Origin: Bacteroidota bacterium | Lineage (GTDB): Bacteria > Bacteroidota > Bacteroidia > Bacteroidales > Prolixibacteraceae | NCBI GenBank assembly: GCA_023412195.1 | Contig: JAEYNZ010000018.1 | Span: 1-39,959, forward strand | Length of the DNA: 39,959 nucleotides | Reading direction: 5' to 3' | Part shown: in pieces, positions 23,659 through 32,945 of the stretch | How the letters are laid out: each line of letters begins with the position of its first letter | Numbering within the stretch: position 1 is the first letter of the stretch | Position numbers and translations under genes: made by a program | Notes under the pieces: model-generated | The model's input: the letters and a program-made list of their open reading frames with translations, nothing else | What the model was told of the DNA's origin: nothing | Databases searched by the model: none

Positions 23659-25104
23659 CTATTCCTTCCAGAAAGCAGGAGAAAACAGGATAAGGACAGT
23701 AAAAAGTTCCAATCGTCCCAGTAACATAAGAAATGACAAAAACCACTTCCCTGCAGGATGCACATGCACAAAAGTTTCTGCTGGACCAACATTTCCCAGT
23801 CCCGGACCTACGTTTCCCAAACTTGAAGCTACTGCTCCCATTGCCGATTCAAGATCAGGTTCCACAAGTGAATATAAAATAGTACCGGCTGCAAAAATTG
23901 CAAAATAGAACATAAAAAAAGCCAGGACATTTGTTATAATCTTTGCATCCACAGAATGGTTGTTAAACTTTACTGGTATAACAGCATGTGGATGCACGAT
24001 CCTTCTCAGCTCATAATAACTGTTTTTTAACAAGAGCACAATCCTCATGATTTTTATGCTACCACCTGTAGATCCGGCTGAACCACCAAAAAAGAAAAGG
24101 GAAAATATCAGTACGGTTAAGATTGGACTCCATGTTAAATAATCAGCTGTCCCAAATCCCGTGGTAGTAATAATTGAAACCACCTGGAACAGTGAATCCC
24201 GGAATGCACTCTCTACTGTCAGGTCTGTTGTGAAAAATAAGCCTGCAAAAATAACCACTGTAAAACCACTGATGAACAGATAATAATATTTGAACTCTTC
24301 ATCCTTAATAACCCGGTTGAACTTTCCCTTGATAGCAAGGTAGGACAGCGTAAAATTAGTTCCTGCCAGGAACATAAAAACAACAATGATGTATTCTATT
24401 GCCGGAGATGACCAATAAGCTATACTTGCCTGCTTTGTAGAAAAACCGCCAGATGCCATTGTTGTAAAAGAGTGACAAATAGCATCAAAAATTTCCATAC
24501 CAGCAATCCACAACAGAAACATTTCGGTAACAGTAAAAATAATATAAATCCCCCACAGAGTTTTGGCTGTTTGCCTGATACGTGGACTGATCCTGTCAGG
24601 TGTAGGGCCGGGAACCTCTGCCATAAACAGCTGCATGCCACCTATGCCAAAAACCGGTAAAATGGCCAGGGATAATACAATAATTCCCATTCCTCCCAAC
24701 CATTGAGTGATACTTCTCCAGAAAAGTATACCATGCGGAAGCGACTCAATATCTGTCACAACAGTAGAGCCGGTGGTTGTGAATCCTGACATTGTTTCAA
24801 AAAATGCATTTGTAATATCGGGTATTGCACCACTGATGACATAGGGTAAACTTCCAAAAAAAGAAAAAACTATCCAAACCATCGAGACAATAATATAACC
24901 CTCATGCCGCCCAATATCGGTTTTGATTTTCCGGTTAAAGAAAACAAGGCTTCCTCCCAGTAAAACACTCGTTCCTGAGGAAATAATAAATGCCAGCTGA
25001 TCATATTCTTTATAGATGAAGGCGACAAAAAATGCCCATAACATGGCAACCCCCTCTACAAGAAGCAAAAAACCCAATACCCGTAAAATTATTCTGAAGT
25101 TCAT
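23659..25104 (-). CDS. trkH: Potassium uptake protein TrkH
   Basis: A 481-residue inner-membrane channel subunit of the Trk K+ uptake system. Its four M1-P-M2 repeats are marked by selectivity-filter segments: GFTTTGSTV, ASGGFSTKQAS, TTTGFGTADY and GNVGPGLGNVG. Length and topology are normal for TrkH/TrkG. It is translated 25 nt after trkA, which encodes its cytosolic gating ring. The two are clearly an operon. Confidence 0.95.
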   Translation of the reverse strand: MNFRIILRVLGFLLLVEGVAMLWAFFVAFIYKEYDQLAFIISSGTSVLLGGSLVFFNRKIKTDIGRHEGYIIVSMVWIVFSFFGSLPYVISGAIPDITNAFFETMSGFTTTGSTVVTDIESLPHGILFWRSITQWLGGMGIIVLSLAILPVFGIGGMQLFMAEVPGPTPDRISPRIRQTAKTLWGIYIIFTVTEMFLLWIAGMEIFDAICHSFTTMASGGFSTKQASIAYWSSPAIEYIIVVFMFLAGTNFTLSYLAIKGKFNRVIKDEEFKYYYLFISGFTVVIFAGLFFTTDLTVESAFRDSLFQVVSIITTTGFGTADYLTWSPILTVLIFSLFFFGGSAGSTGGSIKIMRIVLLLKNSYYELRRIVHPHAVIPVKFNNHSVDAKIITNVLAFFMFYFAIFAAGTILYSLVEPDLESAMGAVASSLGNVGPGLGNVGPAETFVHVHPAGKWFLSFLMLLGRLELFTVLILFSPAFWKE

Positions 25105-25129
25105 GATTTACCGCATAGTGGCTTACTGA

Positions 25130-26464
25130 TTACTTGAAGAACTTCTCCAGCTTTTTGATCCCGGAAGGCAATGTAAATACAACCACCTTATCTCCCTCCT
25201 GAACCTGTGAATTGCCATTGACAATATAGCCCTCCTCTCCGCGGATAATACCTCCAATCTTAGCTTCATCAGGAAACCCCAGATCTTTAACAGGTTTTTG
25301 AGTAATACGTGCATCAGCTTTTGCAATAAATTCAAAAACTTCGGCATCAGAAGCTGTCAGGCATTTAACCTTTGAAATAGCTGCATTCAGAGTGAACCGG
25401 TAAATGTAACTGGCGGCGATCAATTTTTTATTTACGATACTGCCAATGTTCATATTTTCTGCCAAACCCATAAAGGCCAGATTTTCAACTTCAGCAATTG
25501 TTCTCCTTACACCAAGATTCTTTGCCAGATGGCAGCCAAGAATATTGGTTTCAGAATTTCCTGTTGTGGCAACAACAGCATCCATTTTTTCCAGTCCTTC
25601 ATCCTGCAGTAATTTTAAATTTCTGCAATCGCCATTAATCACAAGAGCATTCCCATGTTTCCCCGCAATTAACTGGCACTTTTCTATATTCTCCTCAATA
25701 ACCTTGATCCGGTATTGATCTCCCAGCTTTTCGATAGATTTTTGTGCAATCCGGCTACCTCCCAAAAACATTATATTCTTCACCTCGAAAGGTTTTTTGG
25801 CTGTCAGTTCAAAAACCCTTTGCTGTTCCATCCGGGAAGTAATAAAAAAAACAATGTCTCCACTAATCAGAAAATCATGCCCGTTGGGAATGATGGTTTT
25901 ATTATCGCGGTTGATGGCAACAACAACTATTTGCTCATTCTCAAGAGCAAGTTTTTCAAATGGTCTATTCAGAATGGGGGCATCATCACGGACTTTTATA
26001 CCCATTAATATAAGCTTGCCATTAGAGAACTCAATCAGCTGACGGGTGCCGGTTTGTTTTATAGAAGCAACAACTTCTTTTGCAGCAAGACTTTCAGGAT
26101 ATATCAGCTCATTAATTCCAAGATTGTTGAGTTTAGACCTGTAACGGGGCATAAGATATTCAGAATTGTTTATCCTTGCGATCGTTCGCCCCACACCAAG
26201 ATAGGATGCCATGGAACAGGCCAGAACATTTCGTTCCTCTGAAGGTGTAACTGCAATAAACAGATCAGCTTTTGCCAGTCCGGTCTGTTTTAAATCCTGA
26301 AAAGAATGAGCCGAACCTGTAACAGTCATCAGATCTACTTCACCATTAATTTTAAAAAGCTTTTCCGGAGAATCGTCCAGAAGTACAATATCATGATCTT
26401 CATTGCTCAACATACGGGCCAGATGCGTCCCCACTTCGCCTGCACCTGCAATTACCACTTTCAT
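25130..26464 (-). CDS. trkA: Trk potassium transporter gating protein TrkA
   Basis: A 444-residue cytosolic protein with duplicated RCK domains. The first RCK_N begins VVIAGAGEVGTHLARML, the NAD-binding loop, and has LLDDSPEKL. The second begins IMFLGGSRIAQKSIEKL, with the Gly motif degenerate. Each RCK_N is followed by an RCK_C/TrkA_C domain (about 140-225 and 365-444). It gates TrkH according to nucleotide state. RCK_C domains are known c-di-AMP receptors in several bacteria, and this window encodes CdaA. Binding here is inference only. Confidence 0.95.
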   Translation of the reverse strand: MKVVIAGAGEVGTHLARMLSNEDHDIVLLDDSPEKLFKINGEVDLMTVTGSAHSFQDLKQTGLAKADLFIAVTPSEERNVLACSMASYLGVGRTIARINNSEYLMPRYRSKLNNLGINELIYPESLAAKEVVASIKQTGTRQLIEFSNGKLILMGIKVRDDAPILNRPFEKLALENEQIVVVAINRDNKTIIPNGHDFLISGDIVFFITSRMEQQRVFELTAKKPFEVKNIMFLGGSRIAQKSIEKLGDQYRIKVIEENIEKCQLIAGKHGNALVINGDCRNLKLLQDEGLEKMDAVVATTGNSETNILGCHLAKNLGVRRTIAEVENLAFMGLAENMNIGSIVNKKLIAASYIYRFTLNAAISKVKCLTASDAEVFEFIAKADARITQKPVKDLGFPDEAKIGGIIRGEEGYIVNGNSQVQEGDKVVVFTLPSGIKKLEKFFK

Positions 26465-26573
26465 TTCTGTATCCTTTTTTTAAAATACGCTGCAAAGTAA
26501 AATAATACCGTTTGATTTATCAGCATAAATTTAGCTATTTCGAAAAAAACAGGCTCTTTTTAATGTAATATTA

Positions 26574-28574
26574 CTATAGAGTAAGTTTTTCTCTATAAGC
26601 CCCATTCCTAATGAGATGATATTGAATTACACCGGTATTTCTCTGTACCTGGTTCATTGTACAAATTTTTAAACATTCTTTATATTTACCCGGGTGCCAT
26701 ACCAGAATATAAGGGTAGTAAGGGATATGGTCCTTTTTATCATTGGAGCTTAGAATGATGAGTCTGTCATGAAAAAAAAGATAGCCCTCCTTTAGCAAAA
26801 GATTTGCATCTTCATACTGTTCAATGCTGGTAAGATAAACCGGCGATTCCAACTTAAGATGTACAACCGTATTTGCAATTAAAGTATGAATCGGATTGTT
26901 CTGAAGAAGTAATTCCTCTGAAACTATATAATTGTATTTTCCGGCTACAAGATGTACAACTGGATTGGATGCAGAATTGTAAATTATTATTTCCTTTTGA
27001 GATCGAATTACGTTTTTACCGGATGAAAATGCAAATAAAATAACCAACAATATAACCATTCCCTTAAACTGCCATTTTTGCCTCATTTCAATGAAACAGA
27101 ACATTAAAACCATTAAGATGGCTACCACAAAAATCTCAATTCCGGAAAAATGCATTTTAATAACGGATGTGGGTAGCCATTCAATGAATTCCAAAAATAA
27201 AACCAGGTTTTTCAAAATAAATCCGGCTAAAAAAGACAAAAAAGAAAATAAAAATGGTATCCAGTTAAAGACAAGCATGAATATCCCAAGCGGAATGAGT
27301 ATGGATACCGCAGGAATGATAACCAAATTCGAAATCCAGAAGTACAAAGGAACCTGATTAAAATAAAAAACAATTAATGGGAAAGTGGCAATCTGAGCTG
27401 CAATAGAAACAGTAAAAAGCGCCCAGAAATATTGCAGGAATTTTGACCGGACCACCAGCAATTTCCCGAGGCGGGGCTGTAAAAAGACGATTCCGAAAAC
27501 GGCAGCATAGGACAGCTGAAACCCTGCATCAAAAAGAACATTCGGATTTAAAAGAAGAAGAAAAAAGGCTGAAGACGCCAACATATTATATGTATTCGTT
27601 TGTCGCTTTAGATTTTGACCTATAATAACAAAACTAAACATGGTGGCTGCTCTTTTAACCGATGGTGAAAGTCCTGTAAGATACGCGAACCCCCATAATA
27701 TTATAATTACAAGCAGAACAAAAGCAAATGTTCCAAAGCGCGTCTTTTTAATAAACCCGAATAAAAAAGAGACTATCAAAAAAACGATTCCTGTATGAAG
27801 CCCTGAAACAGCAAGAACATGCATGACGCCAGCTGATGCAAATACACGTTTTATTTCCGGATCCAGTCCTTTTTTGTATCCAAGTGTTAATGCAGATAGA
27901 ACACTGAGTGAATTTTCATCAAAATCGCCCTTTTCATAAATATCAAGCAGAAAGCCGCGGATTTTTTCTGCATAAATTGTAAACCCTTGAGGAATTCCGG
28001 ACTGACTTGTATCCCATGATTCAGCAGGTATATAAACCTGTCTGTAAATCCTTTGCCTGGACATGTAACCTGCATAATCAAATTCAAACGGATTGCCATA
28101 ATTTTGAATGATTTTGGGAGATCCTTCAAAACACACAGCATGACCGGGCATCAGTGATTTTGATTGTTCATCTTTTCCAAATGAGGCAATGATTTTTTCC
28201 TTCGTCTTAAATACAGAATCATTTTTCGAGAAAACACGTATTTCAAGTATTGTCTGAAAAGAATTTGGCTTCTCCACCATTCTCTCAGTTACAATAGCCA
28301 GAAATTTTCCCTCAGTAAAAAATTCAGGTTTCGTATTATAAAGATTAAAAACAAGGATACCGCATAATATCAGAGCAATATGTACTATTAAACCGAATAT
28401 TAAGGAAAGCCCATAAGTGTAATGATGGTTCAGCAATAATAATAGGCCAGTAATTCCAGCTAAAATCAATAGTATATAAAAAGCACCTGTCTTTATAACA
28501 GTGCCTAATAAAATACCTGTTGCCAGAGCCAATAGAAGTCGCAGAAATGGTATCCTGTGAAAAATGTTTATCAT
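26574..28574 (-). CDS. ComEC/Rec2-family DNA uptake channel protein
   Basis: A 666-residue polytopic membrane protein. After two or three N-terminal helices comes a DUF4131 region (about 40-190; GHAVCFEGSPKIIQNYGNPF, FDYAGYMSRQRIYRQ). The Competence domain follows (about 210-480; AGVMHVLAVSGLHTGIVFLIV, LTGLSPSVKRAATMFSFV). The last ~160 residues are soluble and do not show the HxHxDH motif of the metallo-beta-lactamase domain found in longer ComEC proteins. ComEC carries transforming DNA across the inner membrane. Whether this host is competent cannot be told. It lies between def and trkA on the minus strand. Confidence 0.9.
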   Translation of the reverse strand: MINIFHRIPFLRLLLALATGILLGTVIKTGAFYILLILAGITGLLLLLNHHYTYGLSLIFGLIVHIALILCGILVFNLYNTKPEFFTEGKFLAIVTERMVEKPNSFQTILEIRVFSKNDSVFKTKEKIIASFGKDEQSKSLMPGHAVCFEGSPKIIQNYGNPFEFDYAGYMSRQRIYRQVYIPAESWDTSQSGIPQGFTIYAEKIRGFLLDIYEKGDFDENSLSVLSALTLGYKKGLDPEIKRVFASAGVMHVLAVSGLHTGIVFLIVSFLFGFIKKTRFGTFAFVLLVIIILWGFAYLTGLSPSVKRAATMFSFVIIGQNLKRQTNTYNMLASSAFFLLLLNPNVLFDAGFQLSYAAVFGIVFLQPRLGKLLVVRSKFLQYFWALFTVSIAAQIATFPLIVFYFNQVPLYFWISNLVIIPAVSILIPLGIFMLVFNWIPFLFSFLSFLAGFILKNLVLFLEFIEWLPTSVIKMHFSGIEIFVVAILMVLMFCFIEMRQKWQFKGMVILLVILFAFSSGKNVIRSQKEIIIYNSASNPVVHLVAGKYNYIVSEELLLQNNPIHTLIANTVVHLKLESPVYLTSIEQYEDANLLLKEGYLFFHDRLIILSSNDKKDHIPYYPYILVWHPGKYKECLKICTMNQVQRNTGVIQYHLIRNGAYREKLTL

Positions 28575-28626
28575 GTGTTTCAGAAACCAATACTATTGGT
28601 CTGAAACGAAACATATGTACAAAAGG

Positions 28627-29190
28627 TTACACAGATTTTAAAGGTGCTTTTATACGGTAATGGGGTTGAACTTTTCCTGAAGCAATGTTATGTAGTTTTG
28701 CCTTTAGCAACCGTTTTCTCAATGGCGATAAATAATCGATAAAAAGCTTACCTTCAAGATGATCGTACTCATGTTGAATAATTCTGCCTGCATAACCAGT
28801 GAATACTTCTTCATGTGGCACAAAATTCTCGTCCTGATATCTCAGTTTAACCGTATCAGGCCGCTTCACATCTTCCCTGATTTCAGGTAGGCTGAGACAT
28901 CCTTCATTCATGATCCATTCCTCTCCGGTAATATCTACAACCTCTGGATTAATGAAAACTTTCTTAAAATCTTTAAGTTCTGGCTCTTCATCTGCACCTG
29001 AAGTGGCATCCACAACAAAAAGCCGTAGTGACAATCCTACCTGTGGGGCGGCAAGACCAACTCCATCAGAATGATACATAGTCTCCCACATGTTTCCGAT
29101 GATTTCATCAAGCCCTTCCATATCTTTATCAACAGGTATTGCTCTTTTTCTTAACAGTGGATCTCCGTATACTGTAACAGGGTAAATCAT
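28627..29190 (-). CDS. def: Peptide deformylase
   Basis: A 187-residue metalloenzyme that removes the formyl group from new proteins. All three motifs are present: GVGLAAPQVG (motif 1), NEGCLSLPE with the metal-ligand Cys (motif 2), and QHEYDHLEGKLFIDYL with two His ligands and the catalytic Glu (motif 3). The length is typical. It is 35 nt downstream of ruvX on the same strand, a common pairing in Bacteroidota as I recall. Confidence 0.97.
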   Translation of the reverse strand: MIYPVTVYGDPLLRKRAIPVDKDMEGLDEIIGNMWETMYHSDGVGLAAPQVGLSLRLFVVDATSGADEEPELKDFKKVFINPEVVDITGEEWIMNEGCLSLPEIREDVKRPDTVKLRYQDENFVPHEEVFTGYAGRIIQHEYDHLEGKLFIDYLSPLRKRLLKAKLHNIASGKVQPHYRIKAPLKSV

Positions 29191-29225
29191 AATAATACTA
29201 AATTCAAATAACCAAATCTTCCAGC

Positions 29226-29648
29226 CTATAAAGTGTTTCTCTTTCGTTCCATATAACTTTGAAGAATGATAGTGGCACTGATGGCATCAACCATTCCTTT
29301 ATTCTGTCTGTCCTTTTTCTTCAAACCACCCTCCAACATAGTCATTGCAGCCAGCCTTGAAGTGAATCTTTCATCAATAAGTTCCAGTTTTAAATCAGGA
29401 TATATCATTTTAAATTTCCTTAAAAATGGATTGATATAAACAACAGCTTCGGAAGCGGTGTTGTTCAGTTGAAGTGGATAACCTACCACGACTTCATCAA
29501 CCTGTTCTTTTTGGAAATATTCCTGCAGAAAATCCCAGATAGTATGTGTGGCAACAGTATCAAGCTTTCCGGCTATAATCTGCTGGGGGTCAGACACGGC
29601 TAAACCAACACGTTTATTCCCATAATCAATTGCTAATATTCTGCCCAT
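29226..29648 (-). CDS. ruvX: Putative pre-16S rRNA nuclease / Holliday junction resolvase-like YqgF
   Basis: A 140-residue RNase H-fold nuclease. ILAIDYGNKRVGLAVSD supplies the first catalytic Asp, LIDERFTSRLA the Glu, and KGMVDAISATIIL the final Asp. The E. coli homologue YqgF processes the 5' end of 16S rRNA. ATG 29648 (MGRILAIDYG) is chosen over the open frame from 29672. A -7 box TAATTTTG on the minus strand at 29677-29670 precedes it. Confidence 0.93.
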   Translation of the reverse strand: MGRILAIDYGNKRVGLAVSDPQQIIAGKLDTVATHTIWDFLQEYFQKEQVDEVVVGYPLQLNNTASEAVVYINPFLRKFKMIYPDLKLELIDERFTSRLAAMTMLEGGLKKKDRQNKGMVDAISATIILQSYMERKRNTL

Positions 29649-29939
29649 TCCAAACATCAAAGTTCGCCACAAAATTAGTCAGAATTAATGAAAAAGAAAA
29701 AGATAAGTGTTTATCATTAATTATTCATATATGGGAATCTGCACATCCTTTATTTTTAAATCCGCTCGAAATTTATATGCGTTTGGACACCTGTTTTCAC
29801 ACCCCTGGCTTTCTAATTTTATTTAAAACGCAAAGCTCCCTTTATGGTAGTTCATTAAAATGACAGACTATTATTTTATAAATCAGAAAAATTATTGCAA
29901 ATTTGTTTTTAATAAAAACCATAGAATGCATAAAATCAT
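29649..29939. other. AT-rich divergent intergenic region
   Basis: About 290 bases separate ruvX (minus) from the unknown gene at 29940 (plus). Apart from the TAATTTTG box at 29670-29677 (minus) I see no hairpin, repeat or coding sequence. Open frames here are short and lack recognisable features. Confidence 0.5.
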
Positions 29940-30584
29940 ATGAGTGTGCCACTTAAACGTAATCAAATTCCCCCGGAACAGGCTGAAAACTGGAATCTAA
30001 ACCTGCAGGAAGAAGAAAAACTGACTTTTAATCTGTTTGTACCACCTATAGTAATTCAAAAAGAAACTTACAAAATACTTTCAGGTGATGAAAACAGGTT
30101 AAGAATTTATCTTGGCCTGGAACCTGAGAAAAATGGTGACAACTTTATTCTTTGTGCATATGCAGTTTCTGCATTTCTTATGGGAAGTGGTGATGTATTC
30201 AGGGATTATGAAAATCCTGTATATAAACTTGAAGCCATTAATCAAAATTATTCTTACCGTACAAGCGAAGTCATTGCGAATTTAAAGAGGTACAAGCAAT
30301 GGAGAGCAGGAGAACTTGATAGTGAAAATCCTCTGGCGAGGTTTAGGAAGTATATATATCCCAAGGCCTTTTTGCTTAATAAATTTGAACTGCATGAGAT
30401 TTTCACCATGCAGAGTAAGGAAGTGGCCCAGATCAGTTTTGGGATTTCAAAAACTATGCATACATTAATTTATCCTGATGTAAAAGAAAAAAGAGAAGCG
30501 GGTGATCAGTCGCTTGTATTTGATTTTACCGATCCATGTCCTCCCACCTGCGATGAATCAAGCGTTTACAACTCAGATAAATGA
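29940..30584 (+). CDS. Hypothetical soluble protein, first of a two-gene unit
   Basis: A 214-residue protein that I do not recognise. It has no signal peptide or membrane helix. The sequence is mixed alpha/beta in feel: IVIQKETYKILSGDENRLRI, an internal NFILCAYAVSAFLMGSGDV, and a charged helix IANLKRYKQWRAGELDSE. A C-terminal tail contains DPCPPTCDES with two close cysteines. Its stop overlaps the next start (ATGA, 4 bases), so it is translationally coupled to a membrane protein and the two products probably act together. It is flanked by unrelated genes on the other strand. Function unknown. Confidence 0.75.
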   Translation: MSVPLKRNQIPPEQAENWNLNLQEEEKLTFNLFVPPIVIQKETYKILSGDENRLRIYLGLEPEKNGDNFILCAYAVSAFLMGSGDVFRDYENPVYKLEAINQNYSYRTSEVIANLKRYKQWRAGELDSENPLARFRKYIYPKAFLLNKFELHEIFTMQSKEVAQISFGISKTMHTLIYPDVKEKREAGDQSLVFDFTDPCPPTCDESSVYNSDK

Positions 30585-31228
30585 TGCTCAATAAATATGT
30601 GTGGTATATTATTTTCTTACCACTTATAGCAGGAAGCATTTATTACAAATACTTAAATAAAAGCCACAGGCTTATATATTGGTTTATCGTTTTTGGAACC
30701 ATTACTGAAATTACAAGCAAAATATTAAGAAAATTCCTTGAAGTCAAGAACAACATGCCTCTTGGCCATTTTTATATTGTTGTATCCTTCTTTTTTGTTG
30801 CATTATTTTATTACCATGAGCTAAAAGGTTTCATCAGCAACAAAATTTTAACCGGAATTATTACCTTTTACGCTGTATTTTCTGTTATCAATATTCTTTT
30901 TTTTCAAAGCTATCTTGTCTACCCGAGCATTCCTGGATCAGTAAGTGCACTTATACTTGTATCATTTTCGATTCTGTTATATGCCCAAATCATGAAGGAA
31001 GGAAAAATTCAAATTCTTTCAGAGTCATCTATTATATGGATCAATTCAGCGGTTCTGATCTACTATTCAGGTAATTTCTTTTTTTATATCCTGTTCAATT
31101 TTCTTCTTTCTTATTCCAGGGACTTTTTAATCAAAACACTCAATTTCTTTGCATTGCTAACACTGGTCTTTTACCTTTTAATTGCTGTAGGATTTTACAA
31201 AGCCGGTAAAAAACATTATTCTTCCTGA
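30581..31228 (+). CDS. Hypothetical polytopic membrane protein, second of a two-gene unit
   Basis: A 215-residue membrane protein with about seven hydrophobic segments (about residues 7-21, 30-46, 62-77, 86-105, 115-135, 147-166 and 180-204). Short charged loops such as KYLNKSHR and KILRKFLEVKNN lie between them. The spacing resembles 7TM sensory or lipid-associated modules without an attached output domain, but I cannot assign a family. It begins with ATGATG at 30581, overlapping the upstream gene by 4 bases. The stop is 11 bases from the stop of the convergent binding-protein gene. Function unknown. Confidence 0.75.
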   Translation: MMLNKYVWYIIFLPLIAGSIYYKYLNKSHRLIYWFIVFGTITEITSKILRKFLEVKNNMPLGHFYIVVSFFFVALFYYHELKGFISNKILTGIITFYAVFSVINILFFQSYLVYPSIPGSVSALILVSFSILLYAQIMKEGKIQILSESSIIWINSAVLIYYSGNFFFYILFNFLLSYSRDFLIKTLNFFALLTLVFYLLIAVGFYKAGKKHYSS

Positions 31229-31239
31229 GAATTAAATGC

Positions 31240-32262
31240 TCATTTTCCGGCAATGGGTGTTTTGTAAACTTCCTCTTCCTTCTGATAACCTTCAGAAATG
31301 ACTGTCAGCTTTAAATTTTCCCTGTTAACGATCATCCCATCATGGAATACCGTAGGAACCAAACATGCACCATTACTGACAGTCTGATAGGATCTTTCGC
31401 ATTCTCCTGTGTTTCCCAATGCCATAGCCAATTCGGCAGCAGTTGAAGCCATTTTTTCATAAGGCTTATAAATAGTACAGGTCTGGTTTCCTGAAATAAT
31501 TTCCCTGAGATTCTTCAGATCGGCGTCCATACCTGCAACCAACACCTGATTTTCTTTCCCAGCTTCGCGAAGTGCTCTAACCACACCATATGCAATTGCA
31601 TCATTGCCGGCTAAAACAGCATCAAAATCCATCTTTTCGTTCAGCAATGTTTTGGTATGATTATATCCTTCTTCTTCTTCCCATCGATTCGTAAAAACAC
31701 TATAAACAATTTTTACATCTCCTTTTTCTACCAGGGGTTGCAGCACGTTCATCTGGCCCAGGTATAAAAACTGGCTGTTGTTGTCGTTCATAGCTCCTCC
31801 GATGAGGGCATAACTGCCTACCGGCTGGATTGTGGTAAGATATTCTGCCTGTAGTTTACCAATCTCCACATTGTCTGTTGAAACGTAATAATCGAGCATA
31901 CAGTTCTTTATTAACCTGTCATACGAAATTACTTTAACATCTTTGGCATGGGCATTATCTACAATTTGTGCAGCGGCAAATTGGTCAACCGGCACGACTA
32001 CCAGAACATCAACACCGTTTGCGATCAGTTCCTGTGCTTGCTTTAACTGTGTTTCCTGATTGTTGTCAGCGATGCGTACTTCAACAGTTCCTCCAAGTTC
32101 CTCAACTTTTTTTACAAAAAAGTCTCTGTCATTTTCCCACCTTTCTTTATCCAGTGCATGCATTAAAAAACCAACTTTCACATCATCCCTTTTCTTTGTA
32201 CATCCACCGATTGTGATAAAAGCAAGAAAAATGACTACAAATAATTTTAAGTTACTATTCAT
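31240..32262 (-). CDS. Xylose-type sugar-binding lipoprotein (Peripla_BP_4), orphan
   Basis: A 340-residue periplasmic binding protein. The signal peptide ends in a lipobox (ITIGGC), so it is probably a lipoprotein. The mature part follows the XylF/RbsB pattern: VGFLMHALDKERWENDRDFF, ADNNQETQLKQAQELIANGVDVLVVVPVD, VISYDRLI, AVLAGNDAIAYGVVRAL and VAGMDADLKNL. It would bind a pentose or similar sugar. No ABC ATPase or permease gene is adjacent; the neighbours are unknown genes and maf. It may feed a distant transporter or act as a sensor input. ATG 32262 gives the signal peptide; the frame starts at 32292. Confidence 0.9.
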   Translation of the reverse strand: MNSNLKLFVVIFLAFITIGGCTKKRDDVKVGFLMHALDKERWENDRDFFVKKVEELGGTVEVRIADNNQETQLKQAQELIANGVDVLVVVPVDQFAAAQIVDNAHAKDVKVISYDRLIKNCMLDYYVSTDNVEIGKLQAEYLTTIQPVGSYALIGGAMNDNNSQFLYLGQMNVLQPLVEKGDVKIVYSVFTNRWEEEEGYNHTKTLLNEKMDFDAVLAGNDAIAYGVVRALREAGKENQVLVAGMDADLKNLREIISGNQTCTIYKPYEKMASTAAELAMALGNTGECERSYQTVSNGACLVPTVFHDGMIVNRENLKLTVISEGYQKEEEVYKTPIAGK

Positions 32263-32369
32263 AGCATTATAATTATTGGTTTTATATATCAATTTACGAA
32301 TAATCTGTGAAAGGTTTTTGCGGTAATCAGGAAAAGAAAATAAAAAGTAGCATCCTTACCAGTAAAATC

Positions 32370-32945
32370 TCAGAACCGCCTGATTTCTTCGTAAAGCCGT
32401 TGAACCGGCAACCCCATAACATTGTAAAAGGAACCTTCTATATGAGTTATTCCTATATATCCAATCCATTCCTGAATGCCATATGCTCCGGCTTTATCAA
32501 ATGGCTTAAAATGGGATATATAAAAATCTATTTCATCAACGATTAACTTTTTAAAACGAACATTTGAAACAGCAAAAAAGGCAATTTCACGATGAACAGA
32601 AGTAAGGCAAACACCTGAAATTACCTGATGCTCCTTTCCACTCAGCCGTTCAAGCATGCGTTTTGCATCTTGTTGATCTTCCGGTTTTCCAATTACATCA
32701 TTTCCCAAAACAACAATGGTATCAGCTGTGATAAGCAAATCTTTTTCTTTCAGTTCAGCCAGGAAGGCATGAGCTTTTAATTTTGCCAAGTAAACCGGTA
32801 TTTCATTCCGATCCATTCCTTCAGGATAAATTTCATCCGTTTCCTTCACCCTAACCTCAAACGGTATTCCAAGAGACTGGAGCAATTGTTGACGCCTTGG
32901 AGATTTAGAAGCAAGTATATAATTATAATCCGGAAACCAGTTCAT
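32370..32945 (-). CDS. maf: Maf-family nucleoside triphosphate pyrophosphatase
   Basis: A 191-residue cytosolic enzyme that hydrolyses non-canonical or particular NTPs to the monophosphate. Markers are ILASKSPRRQQLLQSLGIPFEV, the catalytic Asp in ITADTIVVLG, and the GKPEDQQDAKRMLERLSGKEHQVISGVCL block. GAYGIQEWIGYIGITHIEGSFYNVMGLPV closes the protein. Its ATG directly abuts the stop of the kdsC-like gene (TGA then ATG, no gap), which points to coupled translation. Confidence 0.95.
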   Translation of the reverse strand: MNWFPDYNYILASKSPRRQQLLQSLGIPFEVRVKETDEIYPEGMDRNEIPVYLAKLKAHAFLAELKEKDLLITADTIVVLGNDVIGKPEDQQDAKRMLERLSGKEHQVISGVCLTSVHREIAFFAVSNVRFKKLIVDEIDFYISHFKPFDKAGAYGIQEWIGYIGITHIEGSFYNVMGLPVQRLYEEIRRF

